64,000 nucleotides of DNA from Winogradskyella wandonensis (GCF_004346845.1 NZ_SMGI01000003.1:142029-206028); one strand, 5' to 3'. Shown: positions 19,527 through 29,149, counted from the stretch's first letter. Numbers and translations: made by a program. The notes: a model not told the origin generated them from the sequence alone.

Positions 19527-19531
19527 ATAAG

Positions 19532-19789
19532 ATGACCAATAACGACATATTTAAAAAACTTAGAGTAGCACACAAATTAAGAGATGATGATATTGTAAAA
19601 ATCATGGCGCTTGTAGATTTTAGAATTACCAAGAGTGAGCTAGGTGCCTTTTTTAGACGTGAAGACCACCCAAAATATATGGAATGTGGCGACCAGATTT
19701 TGCGTAACTTTTTAAACGGACTTATTATTCATCTTCGAGGTCCAATGCCTAAAAAAGGTGAAAATAAACCACAAAAAAAGAGCGACTAA
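19532..19789 (+). CDS. DUF1456 (YehS-like) protein, single-domain
   Basis: An 85-residue protein carrying one DUF1456 unit: TNNDIFKKLRVAHKLRDDDI, then ELGAFFRREDHPKY and FLRNFLNGL. Enterobacterial YehS has two such units in about 156 residues, so this is a half-length form. The C-terminal tail is lysine-rich. Function is unknown. The stop codon lies inside the terminator stem that follows. Confidence 0.85.
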   Translation: MTNNDIFKKLRVAHKLRDDDIVKIMALVDFRITKSELGAFFRREDHPKYMECGDQILRNFLNGLIIHLRGPMPKKGENKPQKKSD

Positions 19790-19803
19790 ATAGTTGCTCT
19801 TTT
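19776..19803. terminator. Bidirectional terminator between DUF1456 gene and sucC
   Basis: The stem AAAAGAGCGACT/AGTTGCTCTTTT has a four-base loop, one G-T pair and A/T tracts on both sides. It can end transcripts from both convergent genes. Confidence 0.85.
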
Positions 19804-19825
19804 TAATTATATCTAAAATTAGAGA

Positions 19826-21016
19826 TTAAGCCAATACAGCTTGAACCTTATCTGCTGCTTCTTGAAATTCTGTTGCACTTAAGACATCCAACCCAGAATT
19901 GTCGATTAACTCTTTGGCAATGTCTGCATTTGTACCTTGTAAACGTACAATAATTGGTACATTAATATTACCCATATTTTTGTAAGCATCAATAACACCT
20001 TGCGCTACACGGTCGCAACGTACAATTCCACCAAAAATATTAATTAAAATTGCTTTTACAGCTGGGTCTTTAAGGATAATTTTGAAAGCCGCTTCTACTC
20101 TAGCTGCGTCGGCGGTACCACCAACATCAAGGAAGTTCGCAGGTTCACCACCAGCTTGTTTAATCAAGTCCATGGTAGCCATAGCTAAACCAGCACCGTT
20201 AACCATACAACCAACGTTACCGTCTAAATCTACGTAATTAAGACCTAGTTCACCAGCTTCAACCTCAATAGGGTTTTCTTCACGTTTGTCGCGCAAAGCT
20301 GCTAAATCTTTATGTCTAAATAAGGCATTGCCATCTAAAGTTACTTTAGAATCTACTGCCATGATTTTATCATCACTTGTCTTTAATACAGGGTTAATTT
20401 CAAATAAAGAAGCATCAGACTTCACATAAGCCGTATACAAAGCAGAAACAAACTTTGTCATTTCTTTAAATGCTGTACCAGATAAGCCTAAGTTAAATGC
20501 CACACGACGCGCTTGAAAGCCTAAAAGACCTAAAGCTGGGTCAATCTCTTCTGTAAAGATTAAATGTGGTGTTTCTTCTGCAACGGTTTCGATATCCATT
20601 CCACCTTCAGTAGAATACATAATCATATTTTTTCCTGTTGCTCTATTTAAAAGTACTGACATGTAATATTCTTCTGGCTCATTATCTCCAGGATAGTAAA
20701 CATCTTCAGCAACTAAAACTTGGTGTACACGTTTACCTTCAGCAGACGTTTGAGGTGTTACCAAATCCATACCAATAATTTGTCCAGATAATTCTTCTAC
20801 TTCTTGTAGATTTTTAGCAAGCTTAACGCCTCCACCTTTTCCACGTCCACCAGCGTGAACTTGTGCTTTTATAACATGCCAACCTGTACCAGTTTCTTCA
20901 GTTAATTTTTTAGCTGCTTCAACAGCTTCAGAAGCACTTTGTGCTACAATACCACGTTGGATACGTACACCAAAACTGCTTAATAATTCTTTACCTTGAT
21001 ATTCGTGTAGATTCAT
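19826..21016 (-). CDS. sucC: Succinate-CoA ligase (ADP-forming) subunit beta
   Basis: TCA-cycle enzyme that makes ATP from succinyl-CoA with the alpha subunit SucD. The 396 residues have the usual length. An N-terminal ATP-grasp domain opens MNLHEYQGKELL and has the AQVHAGGRGKGGGVK nucleotide-binding loop. The C-terminal CoA-ligase domain has the GGTADA and NIFGGIVRCD motifs that bind succinyl phosphate and face the alpha subunit. No sucD is adjacent; it must lie elsewhere. A -7 box lies on the minus strand 27 bases upstream. Confidence 0.96.
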   Translation of the reverse strand: MNLHEYQGKELLSSFGVRIQRGIVAQSASEAVEAAKKLTEETGTGWHVIKAQVHAGGRGKGGGVKLAKNLQEVEELSGQIIGMDLVTPQTSAEGKRVHQVLVAEDVYYPGDNEPEEYYMSVLLNRATGKNMIMYSTEGGMDIETVAEETPHLIFTEEIDPALGLLGFQARRVAFNLGLSGTAFKEMTKFVSALYTAYVKSDASLFEINPVLKTSDDKIMAVDSKVTLDGNALFRHKDLAALRDKREENPIEVEAGELGLNYVDLDGNVGCMVNGAGLAMATMDLIKQAGGEPANFLDVGGTADAARVEAAFKIILKDPAVKAILINIFGGIVRCDRVAQGVIDAYKNMGNINVPIIVRLQGTNADIAKELIDNSGLDVLSATEFQEAADKVQAVLA

Positions 21017-21042
21017 TTGTAATCAGAAATTTATTCGTTGCG

Positions 21043-21050
21043 CAAAAATA
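21043..21050 (-). promoter_or_regulatory. -7 promoter box TATTTTTG for sucC
   Basis: Read on the minus strand, TATTTTTG lies 26 bases before the sucC ATG. No TTG occurs at the consensus -33 spacing, so confidence is moderate. Confidence 0.45.
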
Positions 21051-21182
21051 ATTAATAGCTATTACTTACGCTAATATTTACAAAGTAAAAAAGAGAGCGT
21101 AATTCAAATGTTATATAATTAACATTTTGTTTTAAATATGATTTTTATCTCTGAAAAAAGCTTTCAATATTCCTAAAACAAA

Positions 21183-21190
21183 TACATTTG
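21183..21190 (+). promoter_or_regulatory. -7 promoter box TACATTTG for lysA
   Basis: TACATTTG overlaps the possible TTG start at 21188. This argues that translation of lysA begins at the ATG at 21203, just after the likely transcription start. Confidence 0.5.
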
Positions 21191-21202
21191 AATAAAAAAT
21201 TA

Positions 21203-22405
21203 ATGAATACGCAGCTCTTGAAAATAGCAGAAAAATTTGGTAGTCCTATCTACGTATACGATTCAGAAAAAATAATTACACAATATGACAGACTTAAAAA
21301 TGCATTTAAAGGTGTTAAGAGTTTAAAACTAAATTATGCCGCAAAAGCACTATCTAATATTTCAATTTTAAAATTATTTAATTCTTTAGGCTCTGGATTA
21401 GATACGGTATCCATACAAGAGGTAAAATTAGGTTTAAAAGCAGGTTTTGCCGCAGAATCCATCATATTTACTCCAAACGGCGTGTCATTGCAAGAAATTG
21501 AAGAAGTGGCAGAAATGGGTGTTCAGATAAATATTGATAATCTTTCTATTTTAGAACAATTTGGTACGAAACACCCAAAAGTCCCTGTTTGTATTCGTAT
21601 TAATCCGCATGTTATGGCTGGAGGAAATACAAATATTTCTGTTGGACATATTGATAGTAAGTTTGGGATTTCAATCCATCAAATTCCTTTGTTGTTGCGT
21701 ATTGTTGAAAATACAGGAATGAATATCAACGGTATACATATGCATACTGGTAGTGATATTTTAGACATTGATGTATTTCTCTACGCCAGTGAAATTTTGT
21801 TTGAAACGGCAAAAAACTTCAAAAATCTTGACTTTATAGACTTTGGTTCAGGATTTAAAGTACCATACAAAACCGGAGATATAGAAACCAATATTGAAGA
21901 ATTGGGGGAAAAACTCTCCAAAAGATTTAATGAATTTTGCTCTAGCTATGGAAAAGAGTTGACCTTGGCCTTTGAGCCAGGTAAATTTCTAGTGAGTGAA
22001 GCTGGAGTCTTTTTGGCAAAAGTGAATGTGGTTAAACAAACAACCTCTACTGTTTTTGCACAAATCGACTCTGGTTTCAATCATCTTATACGACCAATGC
22101 TTTACGGTTCTCAGCATGAAATTGTAAATATCTCTAACCCTGAAGGTCGCGAGCGTTTCTATTCTGTTGTTGGTTATATCTGCGAAACGGATACGTTTGC
22201 TAATAACCGTAGAATTTCAGAAATAAATGAAGGTGATATTTTATGCTTTAAAAATGCAGGTGCTTATTGCTTTACAATGGCAAGCAACTACAACTCACGT
22301 TACAGACCTGCTGAAGTTTTAATCCATAATGGCGAAGCGCATCTTATTAGAGAAAGAGAAACATTTGAGGATATTTTGAATAAGCAAATAGAGATAACAA
22401 TTTAA
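21203..22405 (+). CDS. lysA: Diaminopimelate decarboxylase
   Basis: PLP enzyme of the last step of lysine synthesis, meso-diaminopimelate to lysine. The 400-residue fold-type III decarboxylase shows the PLP lysine in NYAAKAL, HMHTGSDI in the barrel, the glycine-rich FIDFGSGF, FEPGKFLV, the catalytic cysteine in CETDTF, and YNSRYRP near the end. I start it at the ATG at 21203, because the TTG five codons earlier sits inside a promoter box. It is divergent from sucC and single. Confidence 0.93.
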   Translation: MNTQLLKIAEKFGSPIYVYDSEKIITQYDRLKNAFKGVKSLKLNYAAKALSNISILKLFNSLGSGLDTVSIQEVKLGLKAGFAAESIIFTPNGVSLQEIEEVAEMGVQINIDNLSILEQFGTKHPKVPVCIRINPHVMAGGNTNISVGHIDSKFGISIHQIPLLLRIVENTGMNINGIHMHTGSDILDIDVFLYASEILFETAKNFKNLDFIDFGSGFKVPYKTGDIETNIEELGEKLSKRFNEFCSSYGKELTLAFEPGKFLVSEAGVFLAKVNVVKQTTSTVFAQIDSGFNHLIRPMLYGSQHEIVNISNPEGRERFYSVVGYICETDTFANNRRISEINEGDILCFKNAGAYCFTMASNYNSRYRPAEVLIHNGEAHLIRERETFEDILNKQIEITI

Positions 22406-22422
22406 TTTATACATCAACAAAT

Positions 22423-23964
22423 TTAGTCCTTCGTTGTTTTAAGAGGTGAATTGAGCCAGAAATCCTCAACTATGATACTTTTATTTACTCTAGTGCGATA
22501 AATAGGTTTATCTTTTTGTATATATATCAAATTTTCATCTAGAGCTTTTTCAATATTAACTTGTTGCACAAACAATTCTCTAAATTGATACCCTTCAATT
22601 TTAGTGAGTTTATTAATCTTAAAACCAGCTTTATCTTTAATGTTTTTTAATTTATAACTAAAATCAGACTCATTAATTTTACTATCATCTGTGATGCTAG
22701 AATTCCAATTAGCGAGTTCAACTTTTATGACTTTATCGCTGTGTAAAGCGACATTACTAATTAACATTTTCTGACGCTTATAGTATAGTTTTATATTGCT
22801 CTTTCGTTTTATAGATGCTTCATCTATTTTCTTATTGAAAGTAAGATAAAACGACTTATCACCAGAATCGAAGTCAGCCTTGATAATTCTAAAAGCATCT
22901 TTTTGTTTTATAATAAAGTTGTTATTGAATGTAATATAGTTAAGATACATTTTTTCGTTCCTTTTTTTATACTCTATAACAACTTCAAAAACTGGAGTAT
23001 TCTCATCTTTTTTAAAAAGCGAATAGTTGAACTTATGTATAGCAAAATCCTGTTTAGAAATATAGATAGTTCCTTTAGAATCATATGTTTTTCCTGAAGC
23101 AATATCATTAGCAACAAACCTTATTTCATATAATGGTTCATCATCTAAATAAGTTATTCTTCTTCTTGTTAAATCATGGTTCTCAATAAAATTCTCTTTA
23201 AATACATTTACAAAAGAGAAACTATCATTGTTATAATTTCTTATAGCATCATGTATATTTAAAATACTTAACTCATTATCAAGAGTGCTCCGCATATTTG
23301 CATCCTTTATTTCTTTAGTATCATTATAAATTGAATTTGCTAACAATGAGTCTACGGGGAAGTCCTTATTAACTTTATAACTATATAAAGCATCTTTATT
23401 CTTATAATACTTTACTTTATCTGTCTGAAAGCCTTGATCAAAAGATTCTATAATACCCTCAGTCATATTATAATAAACATTATCAATAAGCTGATAATCT
23501 CTATAATAACTGATGTAAGAGAAAGGTTCTATAGGATAATTGCTTGAAATCCTTTCTATAGCTTTTTGAACTATTGCATTTGCACCTGGGCCAAAATCGG
23601 TATCCTTTTTCTTGGTTGTTATAATAATTTCGTCTAATTCTTCGGTCTTAGATTCCATGAGAATCAAATTAATCTTATTATCCTTTACAGATTCCAAGTC
23701 AACTATCTTGGTCTTATACCCAATAGACGTGATAATAAGGCTGTCATTAATAACTTTATACTTATAAGGAACTCTAAAATCGCCTTCTTCATCAGCAATA
23801 ATCCCATTAGGGCTTACTCTAAATTGTATAGTAGCATAAGCAATTGGAAAATTATCTTCCTTATCAACAACTTTGAAGAGTAGTTCTTTACTTTCATTTT
23901 GAGAGTGGGCTACAAAACAGAATAGTATAAGAATTGATTTTATAAATTTACTATTTAAACTCAT
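22423..23964 (-). CDS. Secreted CarboxypepD_reg-like domain protein
   Basis: A 513-residue protein with a signal peptide (about 1-21, ending VAHSQ). Residues 25-110 form a carboxypeptidase-regulatory-like beta domain (YATIQFRVSPNGIIADEEGDF, ITSIGYKTK, ELDEIIITTKK), as found at the start of TonB-dependent receptors and DUF5686 proteins. No plug or barrel follows. The remaining 400 residues have alternating beta and charged segments I do not recognise. It probably sits in the periplasm or outer membrane. It is 19 bases downstream of the DinB-like gene and may be co-transcribed. Confidence 0.72.
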   Translation of the reverse strand: MSLNSKFIKSILILFCFVAHSQNESKELLFKVVDKEDNFPIAYATIQFRVSPNGIIADEEGDFRVPYKYKVINDSLIITSIGYKTKIVDLESVKDNKINLILMESKTEELDEIIITTKKKDTDFGPGANAIVQKAIERISSNYPIEPFSYISYYRDYQLIDNVYYNMTEGIIESFDQGFQTDKVKYYKNKDALYSYKVNKDFPVDSLLANSIYNDTKEIKDANMRSTLDNELSILNIHDAIRNYNNDSFSFVNVFKENFIENHDLTRRRITYLDDEPLYEIRFVANDIASGKTYDSKGTIYISKQDFAIHKFNYSLFKKDENTPVFEVVIEYKKRNEKMYLNYITFNNNFIIKQKDAFRIIKADFDSGDKSFYLTFNKKIDEASIKRKSNIKLYYKRQKMLISNVALHSDKVIKVELANWNSSITDDSKINESDFSYKLKNIKDKAGFKINKLTKIEGYQFRELFVQQVNIEKALDENLIYIQKDKPIYRTRVNKSIIVEDFWLNSPLKTTKD

Positions 23965-23983
23965 GTAAATTATTTTTTAATAG

Positions 23984-24571
23984 TTACTGCATTACTTTCC
24001 CAGTAAAGTGATTAACCTTCGGATTTATAGGATTGCCAGTAACACGTCTGTAAACGGCTAGCTGTCCACAATGCCAAATGGCATCGGCTATTGGTCCATT
24101 AACTTGATTCCAAAATGGGATTTCTTGTTCTCCAAAAATGATTTTATATTCAGAAATGTCATTGCTTTCGCGAAGAATATCCGCCGCAATTTTTAAATTC
24201 TTTAAGGTTGCTGCACGTTTTTTTTCATAAGTCATTTCTTCTTTCTCTCCTCTAGAATTAGCCTTTTTTAAAGTGGAATTGACAATGATTTTAGACAAAT
24301 CGTAAATATGGTCAAATGTTTCAGCTGTTGAACGGCCATCAGAATTAAGCTTGTAAGCTAAATCTTTTTCGGTTAAATCTTTAGACGCCCAATAAAACCG
24401 AAAGCCCAAAGCATCAACCATCCGAGCCGCCATAGTTCCTGCTGTAAATTCTTTTGAATATTCTGGTACTTCGTAGTATGGTAATTCTTTTTTGCTTTGC
24501 GCTGATAAAACTGAATTTCCGACCATTGAAACCAATACAACACAGATTATTTTATATTTCTTTAAGACCAT
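23984..24571 (-). CDS. Secreted DinB-like family protein
   Basis: A 195-residue protein with a signal peptide (about 1-24, ending VLSAQ). The mature part resembles the DinB/YfiT four-helix metal-binding fold. Candidate metal histidines are in FDHIYDL (about residue 87), IWHCGQL (about 167) and VNHF (about 188), the three-His spacing of that superfamily. Most DinB relatives are cytoplasmic thiol-dependent transferases, so an exported member is somewhat unusual. The substrate is unknown. Confidence 0.75.
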   Translation of the reverse strand: MVLKKYKIICVVLVSMVGNSVLSAQSKKELPYYEVPEYSKEFTAGTMAARMVDALGFRFYWASKDLTEKDLAYKLNSDGRSTAETFDHIYDLSKIIVNSTLKKANSRGEKEEMTYEKKRAATLKNLKIAADILRESNDISEYKIIFGEQEIPFWNQVNGPIADAIWHCGQLAVYRRVTGNPINPKVNHFTGKVMQ

Positions 24572-24625
24572 TTATACTTTCTTTAACGGAGATTAAGCCT
24601 TCAATATATTATATTAAAGGAAAAA

Positions 24626-24775
24626 ATGAAAAAAGATAAAAACGAAAATTACATGACTCACAGAACTCCAGCCGACATGCATGGCGATGGTGTATATTTT
24701 AATGAAGACCTTTTGGCTAAAAAACGCCAAAAAGAACTTCAAAAACAAAAAATTGCTCAAAAAAAGTCTAATTAA
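24626..24775 (+). CDS. Small conserved-looking hypothetical protein (49 aa)
   Basis: An ATG preceded by AAAGGAAAAA opens a 49-codon frame. The product starts MKKDKNENYMTHRTPADMHG and has a Lys/Gln-rich helical C-terminus. Its stop overlaps the stop of the convergent M28 peptidase by four bases. The central HRTPADMHGDGVYF block is not low complexity, which favours a real gene. I do not recognise a family. Confidence 0.6.
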   Translation: MKKDKNENYMTHRTPADMHGDGVYFNEDLLAKKRQKELQKQKIAQKKSN

Positions 24776-26184
24776 TCTTTTATCTGAGGTACATTTTTAA
24801 TTTGATTCACACCATATTTATCAAACAAATATACAAGTGAGGTCATTGTGGCTGCACCCAATTCTAATTCACGTTTATTAACTGCATCGAATGTATCATT
24901 AGAGGCATGATGATAATCGAAATAACGTTGAGAATCGGGTCTTAAACCCGCTAAAACAATATTATCGTTTTTGAGCGGACCAATATCTGCACCACTGTAT
25001 CCTTTTTCGAAAAAATGAATAAGATAAGGCTTAAATAAACTACGCCATTGCTCTATTTGAGCCAAGTTAGCATCACTACAATCAAAACTAAAACCTCTAG
25101 GTGTAAATCCGCCTGAATCACTTTCTAAAGCAAAAATATGGTTTTCACCCTTTTCTTTGGCAATCTCAGCGTATTTACGACCACCACGAAGACCATTTTC
25201 TTCATTCATAAATAATACAACACGGATGCTTCGCTTTGGTTTTATTCCACTTTCTTTTAGTAGTCGCAAAACTTCCATAGATTGTACAACACCTGCACCA
25301 TCATCATGCGAGCCGTCGCCCAAATCCCAAGAATCTAAATGTCCACCAACGACCATAAATTCGTTAGGGAATTCACTTCCTGTGATTTCACCAATAACAT
25401 TGTACGATAAAACATCATCGTATTGTTGACAGCTTTGTTTGAAATAAAATTCTGGGTTTGCTCCGCTTGCAATTATTTCCGAAAGCGTATTGGCATCATT
25501 AGTACTTATTGCTGCAGAGGGAATGCGCTTATCTTCTGGTAAGTCTAAATAGCCCATACTTCCTGTGTGCGGAAAATCGTCTTGACGTAAATTTAATGAC
25601 CTAACAATAACACCAACAGCACCTAATTTTGATGCTTCATAAGCACCAGCATAACGTTGCTTTGAGCAACCGCCGTAAGCCTCGAACGTGTTGATTAAAT
25701 CTGCTTGCATTGCGCCATTGAAGAATACAATTTTGCCTTTGACTTTTTCTTCACCAAGCTCAGCGAGCTCTTCAAAGCTTTTGACCTCAACAACTTTGGC
25801 TTGTAAACCTTTATCAGAAGTCGCTGTTGAACCACCAAGAGCACAAATATTAACAGATTCTTTAATTTTCAAATCATTATTACCAACTATAATATATGCT
25901 TCTTCTTTTTCGCCACGAACCCATTTTGGGACCATAACTTCTTGTAACCAAACTTTATCAAGTCCTAATTTTTCTAGTTCAGCTTTTGTATATTCTACTG
26001 CTTTTTGAGCATTCTCAGAGCCCGACAAACGACCTCCGATTTCGTTAGATAAATAATCTAACCAATCGTAGCTTTGCCCATTGGTTAAGGATTGTTTGTA
26101 GATGTTTTTTAATGTTGCGGCATCGTCTTGAGCAAAAAGTGAAATGCTTAAAAACGTAAAAATAAAGGCTGCTATTCTATTCAT
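24772..26184 (-). CDS. Secreted M28 family zinc aminopeptidase/carboxypeptidase Q-like
   Basis: A 470-residue exported peptidase (signal peptide about 1-18, ending SLFAQ). A PA-type insert spans roughly residues 120-260. The M28 catalytic domain shows the expected di-zinc ligands: His in GGHLDSWD, bridging Asp in HDDGAG, Glu pair in NEENG, Asp in ESDSGG and the final His in YHHASND. The order and spacing match the plasma glutamate carboxypeptidase group, which releases amino acids from di- and oligopeptides. Its start overlaps the end of the PPK2 gene by eight bases, so the two are translated from one message. Confidence 0.9.
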   Translation of the reverse strand: MNRIAAFIFTFLSISLFAQDDAATLKNIYKQSLTNGQSYDWLDYLSNEIGGRLSGSENAQKAVEYTKAELEKLGLDKVWLQEVMVPKWVRGEKEEAYIIVGNNDLKIKESVNICALGGSTATSDKGLQAKVVEVKSFEELAELGEEKVKGKIVFFNGAMQADLINTFEAYGGCSKQRYAGAYEASKLGAVGVIVRSLNLRQDDFPHTGSMGYLDLPEDKRIPSAAISTNDANTLSEIIASGANPEFYFKQSCQQYDDVLSYNVIGEITGSEFPNEFMVVGGHLDSWDLGDGSHDDGAGVVQSMEVLRLLKESGIKPKRSIRVVLFMNEENGLRGGRKYAEIAKEKGENHIFALESDSGGFTPRGFSFDCSDANLAQIEQWRSLFKPYLIHFFEKGYSGADIGPLKNDNIVLAGLRPDSQRYFDYHHASNDTFDAVNKRELELGAATMTSLVYLFDKYGVNQIKNVPQIKD

Positions 26185-27055
26185 TTTCTAATTGGGATTT
26201 ATATAATTCTATATTTTCTTTTTCGTCATTTGGCATTACTGGCTCAACGATATCTTTGTATTCTCTTAGTGTATCGTACAAGATTTTTGCAACAATATAT
26301 CGCGCGGTTGGCTTGTCATCTGCTGGGATATTAAACCATGGTGCGTGGTCTTTGGACGTGTTGTTTAACGCATCTTCGTAACAGTCTTGATATTTGTCCC
26401 AAAGTTTGCGCTCTTTTAAATCTCCAGCTTCAAATTTCCAGTTTTTATCTGGCTTGTTTAAGCGACGTAACAGTCTGTTTTTTTGCTCATCTTTTGATAA
26501 GTTTAAAAAGAACTTAAAAATAATAGTTCCGTTATCTGCAATGTGTTTTTCAAAATTATTTATTTCTTGAAAACGACGTTGCCAAAAATCATAAGTAACA
26601 TCTTCTACTGACTGGATATCTGGCATATTCTCGTACAACAAGTAATTGGGATGCACGCGCGTTACAAGAACATTTTCGTAATGTGTTCGATTAAAAATTC
26701 CAAATTTTCCACGTGCTGGTAGAGCCAAATAATGACGCCATAAGTAATCGTGTTTTAACTCTAAATCGGTTGGTTTTTTAAAGCTGTGTGCTTCAATTCC
26801 CCTAACATTAAATTCTTTAAAAACTTCTCTTATTAAACTATCCTTCCCAGCGGTATCCATACCTTGAATACACATTAAAACCGAATATTTACCATGCGCA
26901 TACATAGTATTTTGAATATCAGCAAGCTTTTTACTGAGCTTATTCATTTTCTTTTCAATGACTTTCTCTTCCTCTTCTAAATTATACTTAGTAGTAAGCT
27001 CATTGATTTTAATTGGTGCTGAAATTCTAAATTCGTCCGTACTAATGCTTTTCAT
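26177..27055 (-). CDS. ppk2: Polyphosphate kinase 2 family protein
   Basis: A 292-residue soluble kinase that moves phosphate between polyphosphate and nucleotides. Motifs are Walker A GMDTAGKDS (about residue 66), the lid region KKPTDLELKHDYLWR, GKFGIFNRTHYENVL and VTRVHP. A single PPK2 domain of this length fits the classes acting on AMP or ADP; I cannot fix the direction or nucleotide. It is the first gene of a two-gene transcript with the M28 peptidase. Confidence 0.92.
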   Translation of the reverse strand: MKSISTDEFRISAPIKINELTTKYNLEEEEKVIEKKMNKLSKKLADIQNTMYAHGKYSVLMCIQGMDTAGKDSLIREVFKEFNVRGIEAHSFKKPTDLELKHDYLWRHYLALPARGKFGIFNRTHYENVLVTRVHPNYLLYENMPDIQSVEDVTYDFWQRRFQEINNFEKHIADNGTIIFKFFLNLSKDEQKNRLLRRLNKPDKNWKFEAGDLKERKLWDKYQDCYEDALNNTSKDHAPWFNIPADDKPTARYIVAKILYDTLREYKDIVEPVMPNDEKENIELYKSQLENE

Positions 27056-27251
27056 AAAAACGGTTTATTATTTACTAATGTTTTGAAACTAAACCTTAAA
27101 TATAATGTAATTATAAAAAATTGTAAGGTGACGCTACATCGGAAAACAAATATTAGGTCTAGAAACTACCGTATATCGATTATTTCTCTTAAAAGTTGTC
27201 TAGCTATTTAGATTTAGTATTTTCGTTTTTACCCAAACCAAACCCCAAATT

Positions 27252-27983
27252 ATGAAGAAGTATTACCTACTTATCCTACCGCTATTTTTATGTTTTTATG
27301 CAACGGCTCAAGATGTACATGTTATTTTAGGAAAATGCAGTCGAAACGCAGTTTCTGGACATAAATCCTATAATCTAGGGAATTTAAAGTACTATGCAAA
27401 TCGCTCTAAAAATGCTATTGACCAACTTGTTGCTAATACCGATTTTATAACTTGTGATGCTGCGTACGATTTATCCAAGAGTATTACAATACATTTAGAA
27501 TCTGCCTTATTGACTGAAGATTTTGCGACAGCAAAGGCACACCTAATTAAGGTTGAAGAGACTAGTGTAGAAATTTTTAATGCCTATAACCTATGTAGCC
27601 TAAACAATGGTAGCGAAGTTTCAGAAGATTCTAATACAAATGACTTATCTAAATTAGAAGAACAGCAGGACGCTTTAAAACAACAACAAGAAGTTCTTGA
27701 GAAAAAAGAACAAGAACTAAAACAACAACTTATTAAACAAAATAAAAAGAAAGCCCAACTCGAAAAACTAGAGTTTGTTAAGCGCAACAAGGCAACAGTT
27801 CTAGCTAGTATTAGTAGTTACAATTCTTTGTTAAAATCTTGCAATTGCTCTGGAAAAATCAATGAGCCAAATGAAATGATTGATATTGCAGAAAAAAACA
27901 TAGATGCGTTGAAAATTCTATATCTAAATAAATCAATCCGTTTAGCTAGAAATTATATTAAGCTACTTGAAGAATGTCAATAA
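27252..27983 (+). CDS. Secreted coiled-coil hypothetical protein
   Basis: A 243-residue protein with a signal peptide (1-19, ending YATAQ). Residues about 130-172 form a strong Gln/Lys/Glu coiled coil (QQDALKQQQEVLEKKEQEL). The flanking parts are helical, with six or so cysteines including CNCSG near 197. I do not recognise the family. It converges with the response-regulator gene with a one-base gap. Confidence 0.65.
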   Translation: MKKYYLLILPLFLCFYATAQDVHVILGKCSRNAVSGHKSYNLGNLKYYANRSKNAIDQLVANTDFITCDAAYDLSKSITIHLESALLTEDFATAKAHLIKVEETSVEIFNAYNLCSLNNGSEVSEDSNTNDLSKLEEQQDALKQQQEVLEKKEQELKQQLIKQNKKKAQLEKLEFVKRNKATVLASISSYNSLLKSCNCSGKINEPNEMIDIAEKNIDALKILYLNKSIRLARNYIKLLEECQ

Positions 27984-27984
27984 A

Positions 27985-29148
27985 TTATTTAGACGCAAAA
28001 GATTTAACATCGGCTTCGCTAACTTCTTTTTCACCAAGAATAATTAAACGTTCTACAACGTTACGCAACTCTCGTATATTACCAGTCCAATCGTAATTTT
28101 GAAGCAGTTTTATGGCTTTATCAGAAAATGACTTTGGTGCTGAGCCTTGTTCTTCAGAAATCTTTTTTGCAAAATGATTTATTAATAACGGAATATCTTC
28201 TCGTCTGTCGTTTAGGGCTGGAACTTCTATAAGTATTACAGCTAGACGATGGTATAAATCCTCACGAAACTTACCGTCTTCTATTTCCTTTTTTAAATCT
28301 TTGTTTGTAGCTGCTACAACTCTGACATCTACTTTTATATCTTTATCGCTACCTACACGTTGAATACGACTTTCTTGAAGTGCACGTAATACTTTTGCTT
28401 GGGCAGAAAGGCTCATATCTCCAATTTCATCAAGAAAAATGGTACCGCCATTGGCAGCTTCAAATTTACCTGCACGGTCTTTTGCCGCAGAGGTAAAGGC
28501 ACCTTTTACATGACCAAATAATTCGCTTTCAATTAACTCGCTAGGAATTGCCGCGCAATTAACCTCAATCATTGGGCCTTTACTACGCTCACTTTTCTGG
28601 TGTAACCAATGCGCAACAAGTTCTTTACCCGTTCCGTTAGGTCCAGTGACTAAAACTCGAGCATCAGTTGGCGCTACCTTATCTATCATCTCCTTAATAC
28701 GACCAATGGCAGGACTATCTCCAATCATCTCGTATTTTTTAGATACCTTCTTCTTTAGTCTTTTGTTCTCTACAACTAATTCTTTCCTATCTAATGCAAT
28801 ACGTACGGTATTTAAAAGACGATTTAAATCTGGTGGTTTAGAGATATAATCAAAAGCACCGAGACGCATTGTGTTTACAGCTGTATCCAAATCGCCATGA
28901 CCAGAAATCATAACCACTGGCGTTTCTGGTTTTATCTTTTTCACAGCCTCTAATACCTCAACACCATCCATTTTAGGCATTTTTATATCGCAGAGTACTA
29001 AGTCGTAATCTTTCTTTTTAATCATTTCTACACCTGCCAATCCATCTTCGGCCTCTTCAACAGCGTAGGTATCACTTTCTTCAGATAAAATTTTTACTAG
29101 TACACGACGAATAGCCGCTTCATCTTCTATAATTAATATATGTTGCAT
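27985..29148 (-). CDS. Sigma-54 activator-like response regulator lacking the DNA-binding domain
   Basis: A 387-residue NtrC-class protein. The receiver domain (1-120) has phospho-acceptor Asp54 and Lys104 in YISKPPD. The AAA+ domain has Walker A GPNGTGKE (169-176), a GAFTSA loop (216-221) and Walker B IFLDEIGDM, with the DLYHRLA arginine finger. The loop differs from the canonical GAFTGA that touches sigma-54. The protein stops about ten residues after the AAA+ lid (VKSFASK), with no Fis-type helix-turn-helix. It is the last gene of a five-gene operon and no histidine kinase is adjacent. Confidence 0.88.
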   Translation of the reverse strand: MQHILIIEDEAAIRRVLVKILSEESDTYAVEEAEDGLAGVEMIKKKDYDLVLCDIKMPKMDGVEVLEAVKKIKPETPVVMISGHGDLDTAVNTMRLGAFDYISKPPDLNRLLNTVRIALDRKELVVENKRLKKKVSKKYEMIGDSPAIGRIKEMIDKVAPTDARVLVTGPNGTGKELVAHWLHQKSERSKGPMIEVNCAAIPSELIESELFGHVKGAFTSAAKDRAGKFEAANGGTIFLDEIGDMSLSAQAKVLRALQESRIQRVGSDKDIKVDVRVVAATNKDLKKEIEDGKFREDLYHRLAVILIEVPALNDRREDIPLLINHFAKKISEEQGSAPKSFSDKAIKLLQNYDWTGNIRELRNVVERLIILGEKEVSEADVKSFASK

Positions 29149-29149
29149 A

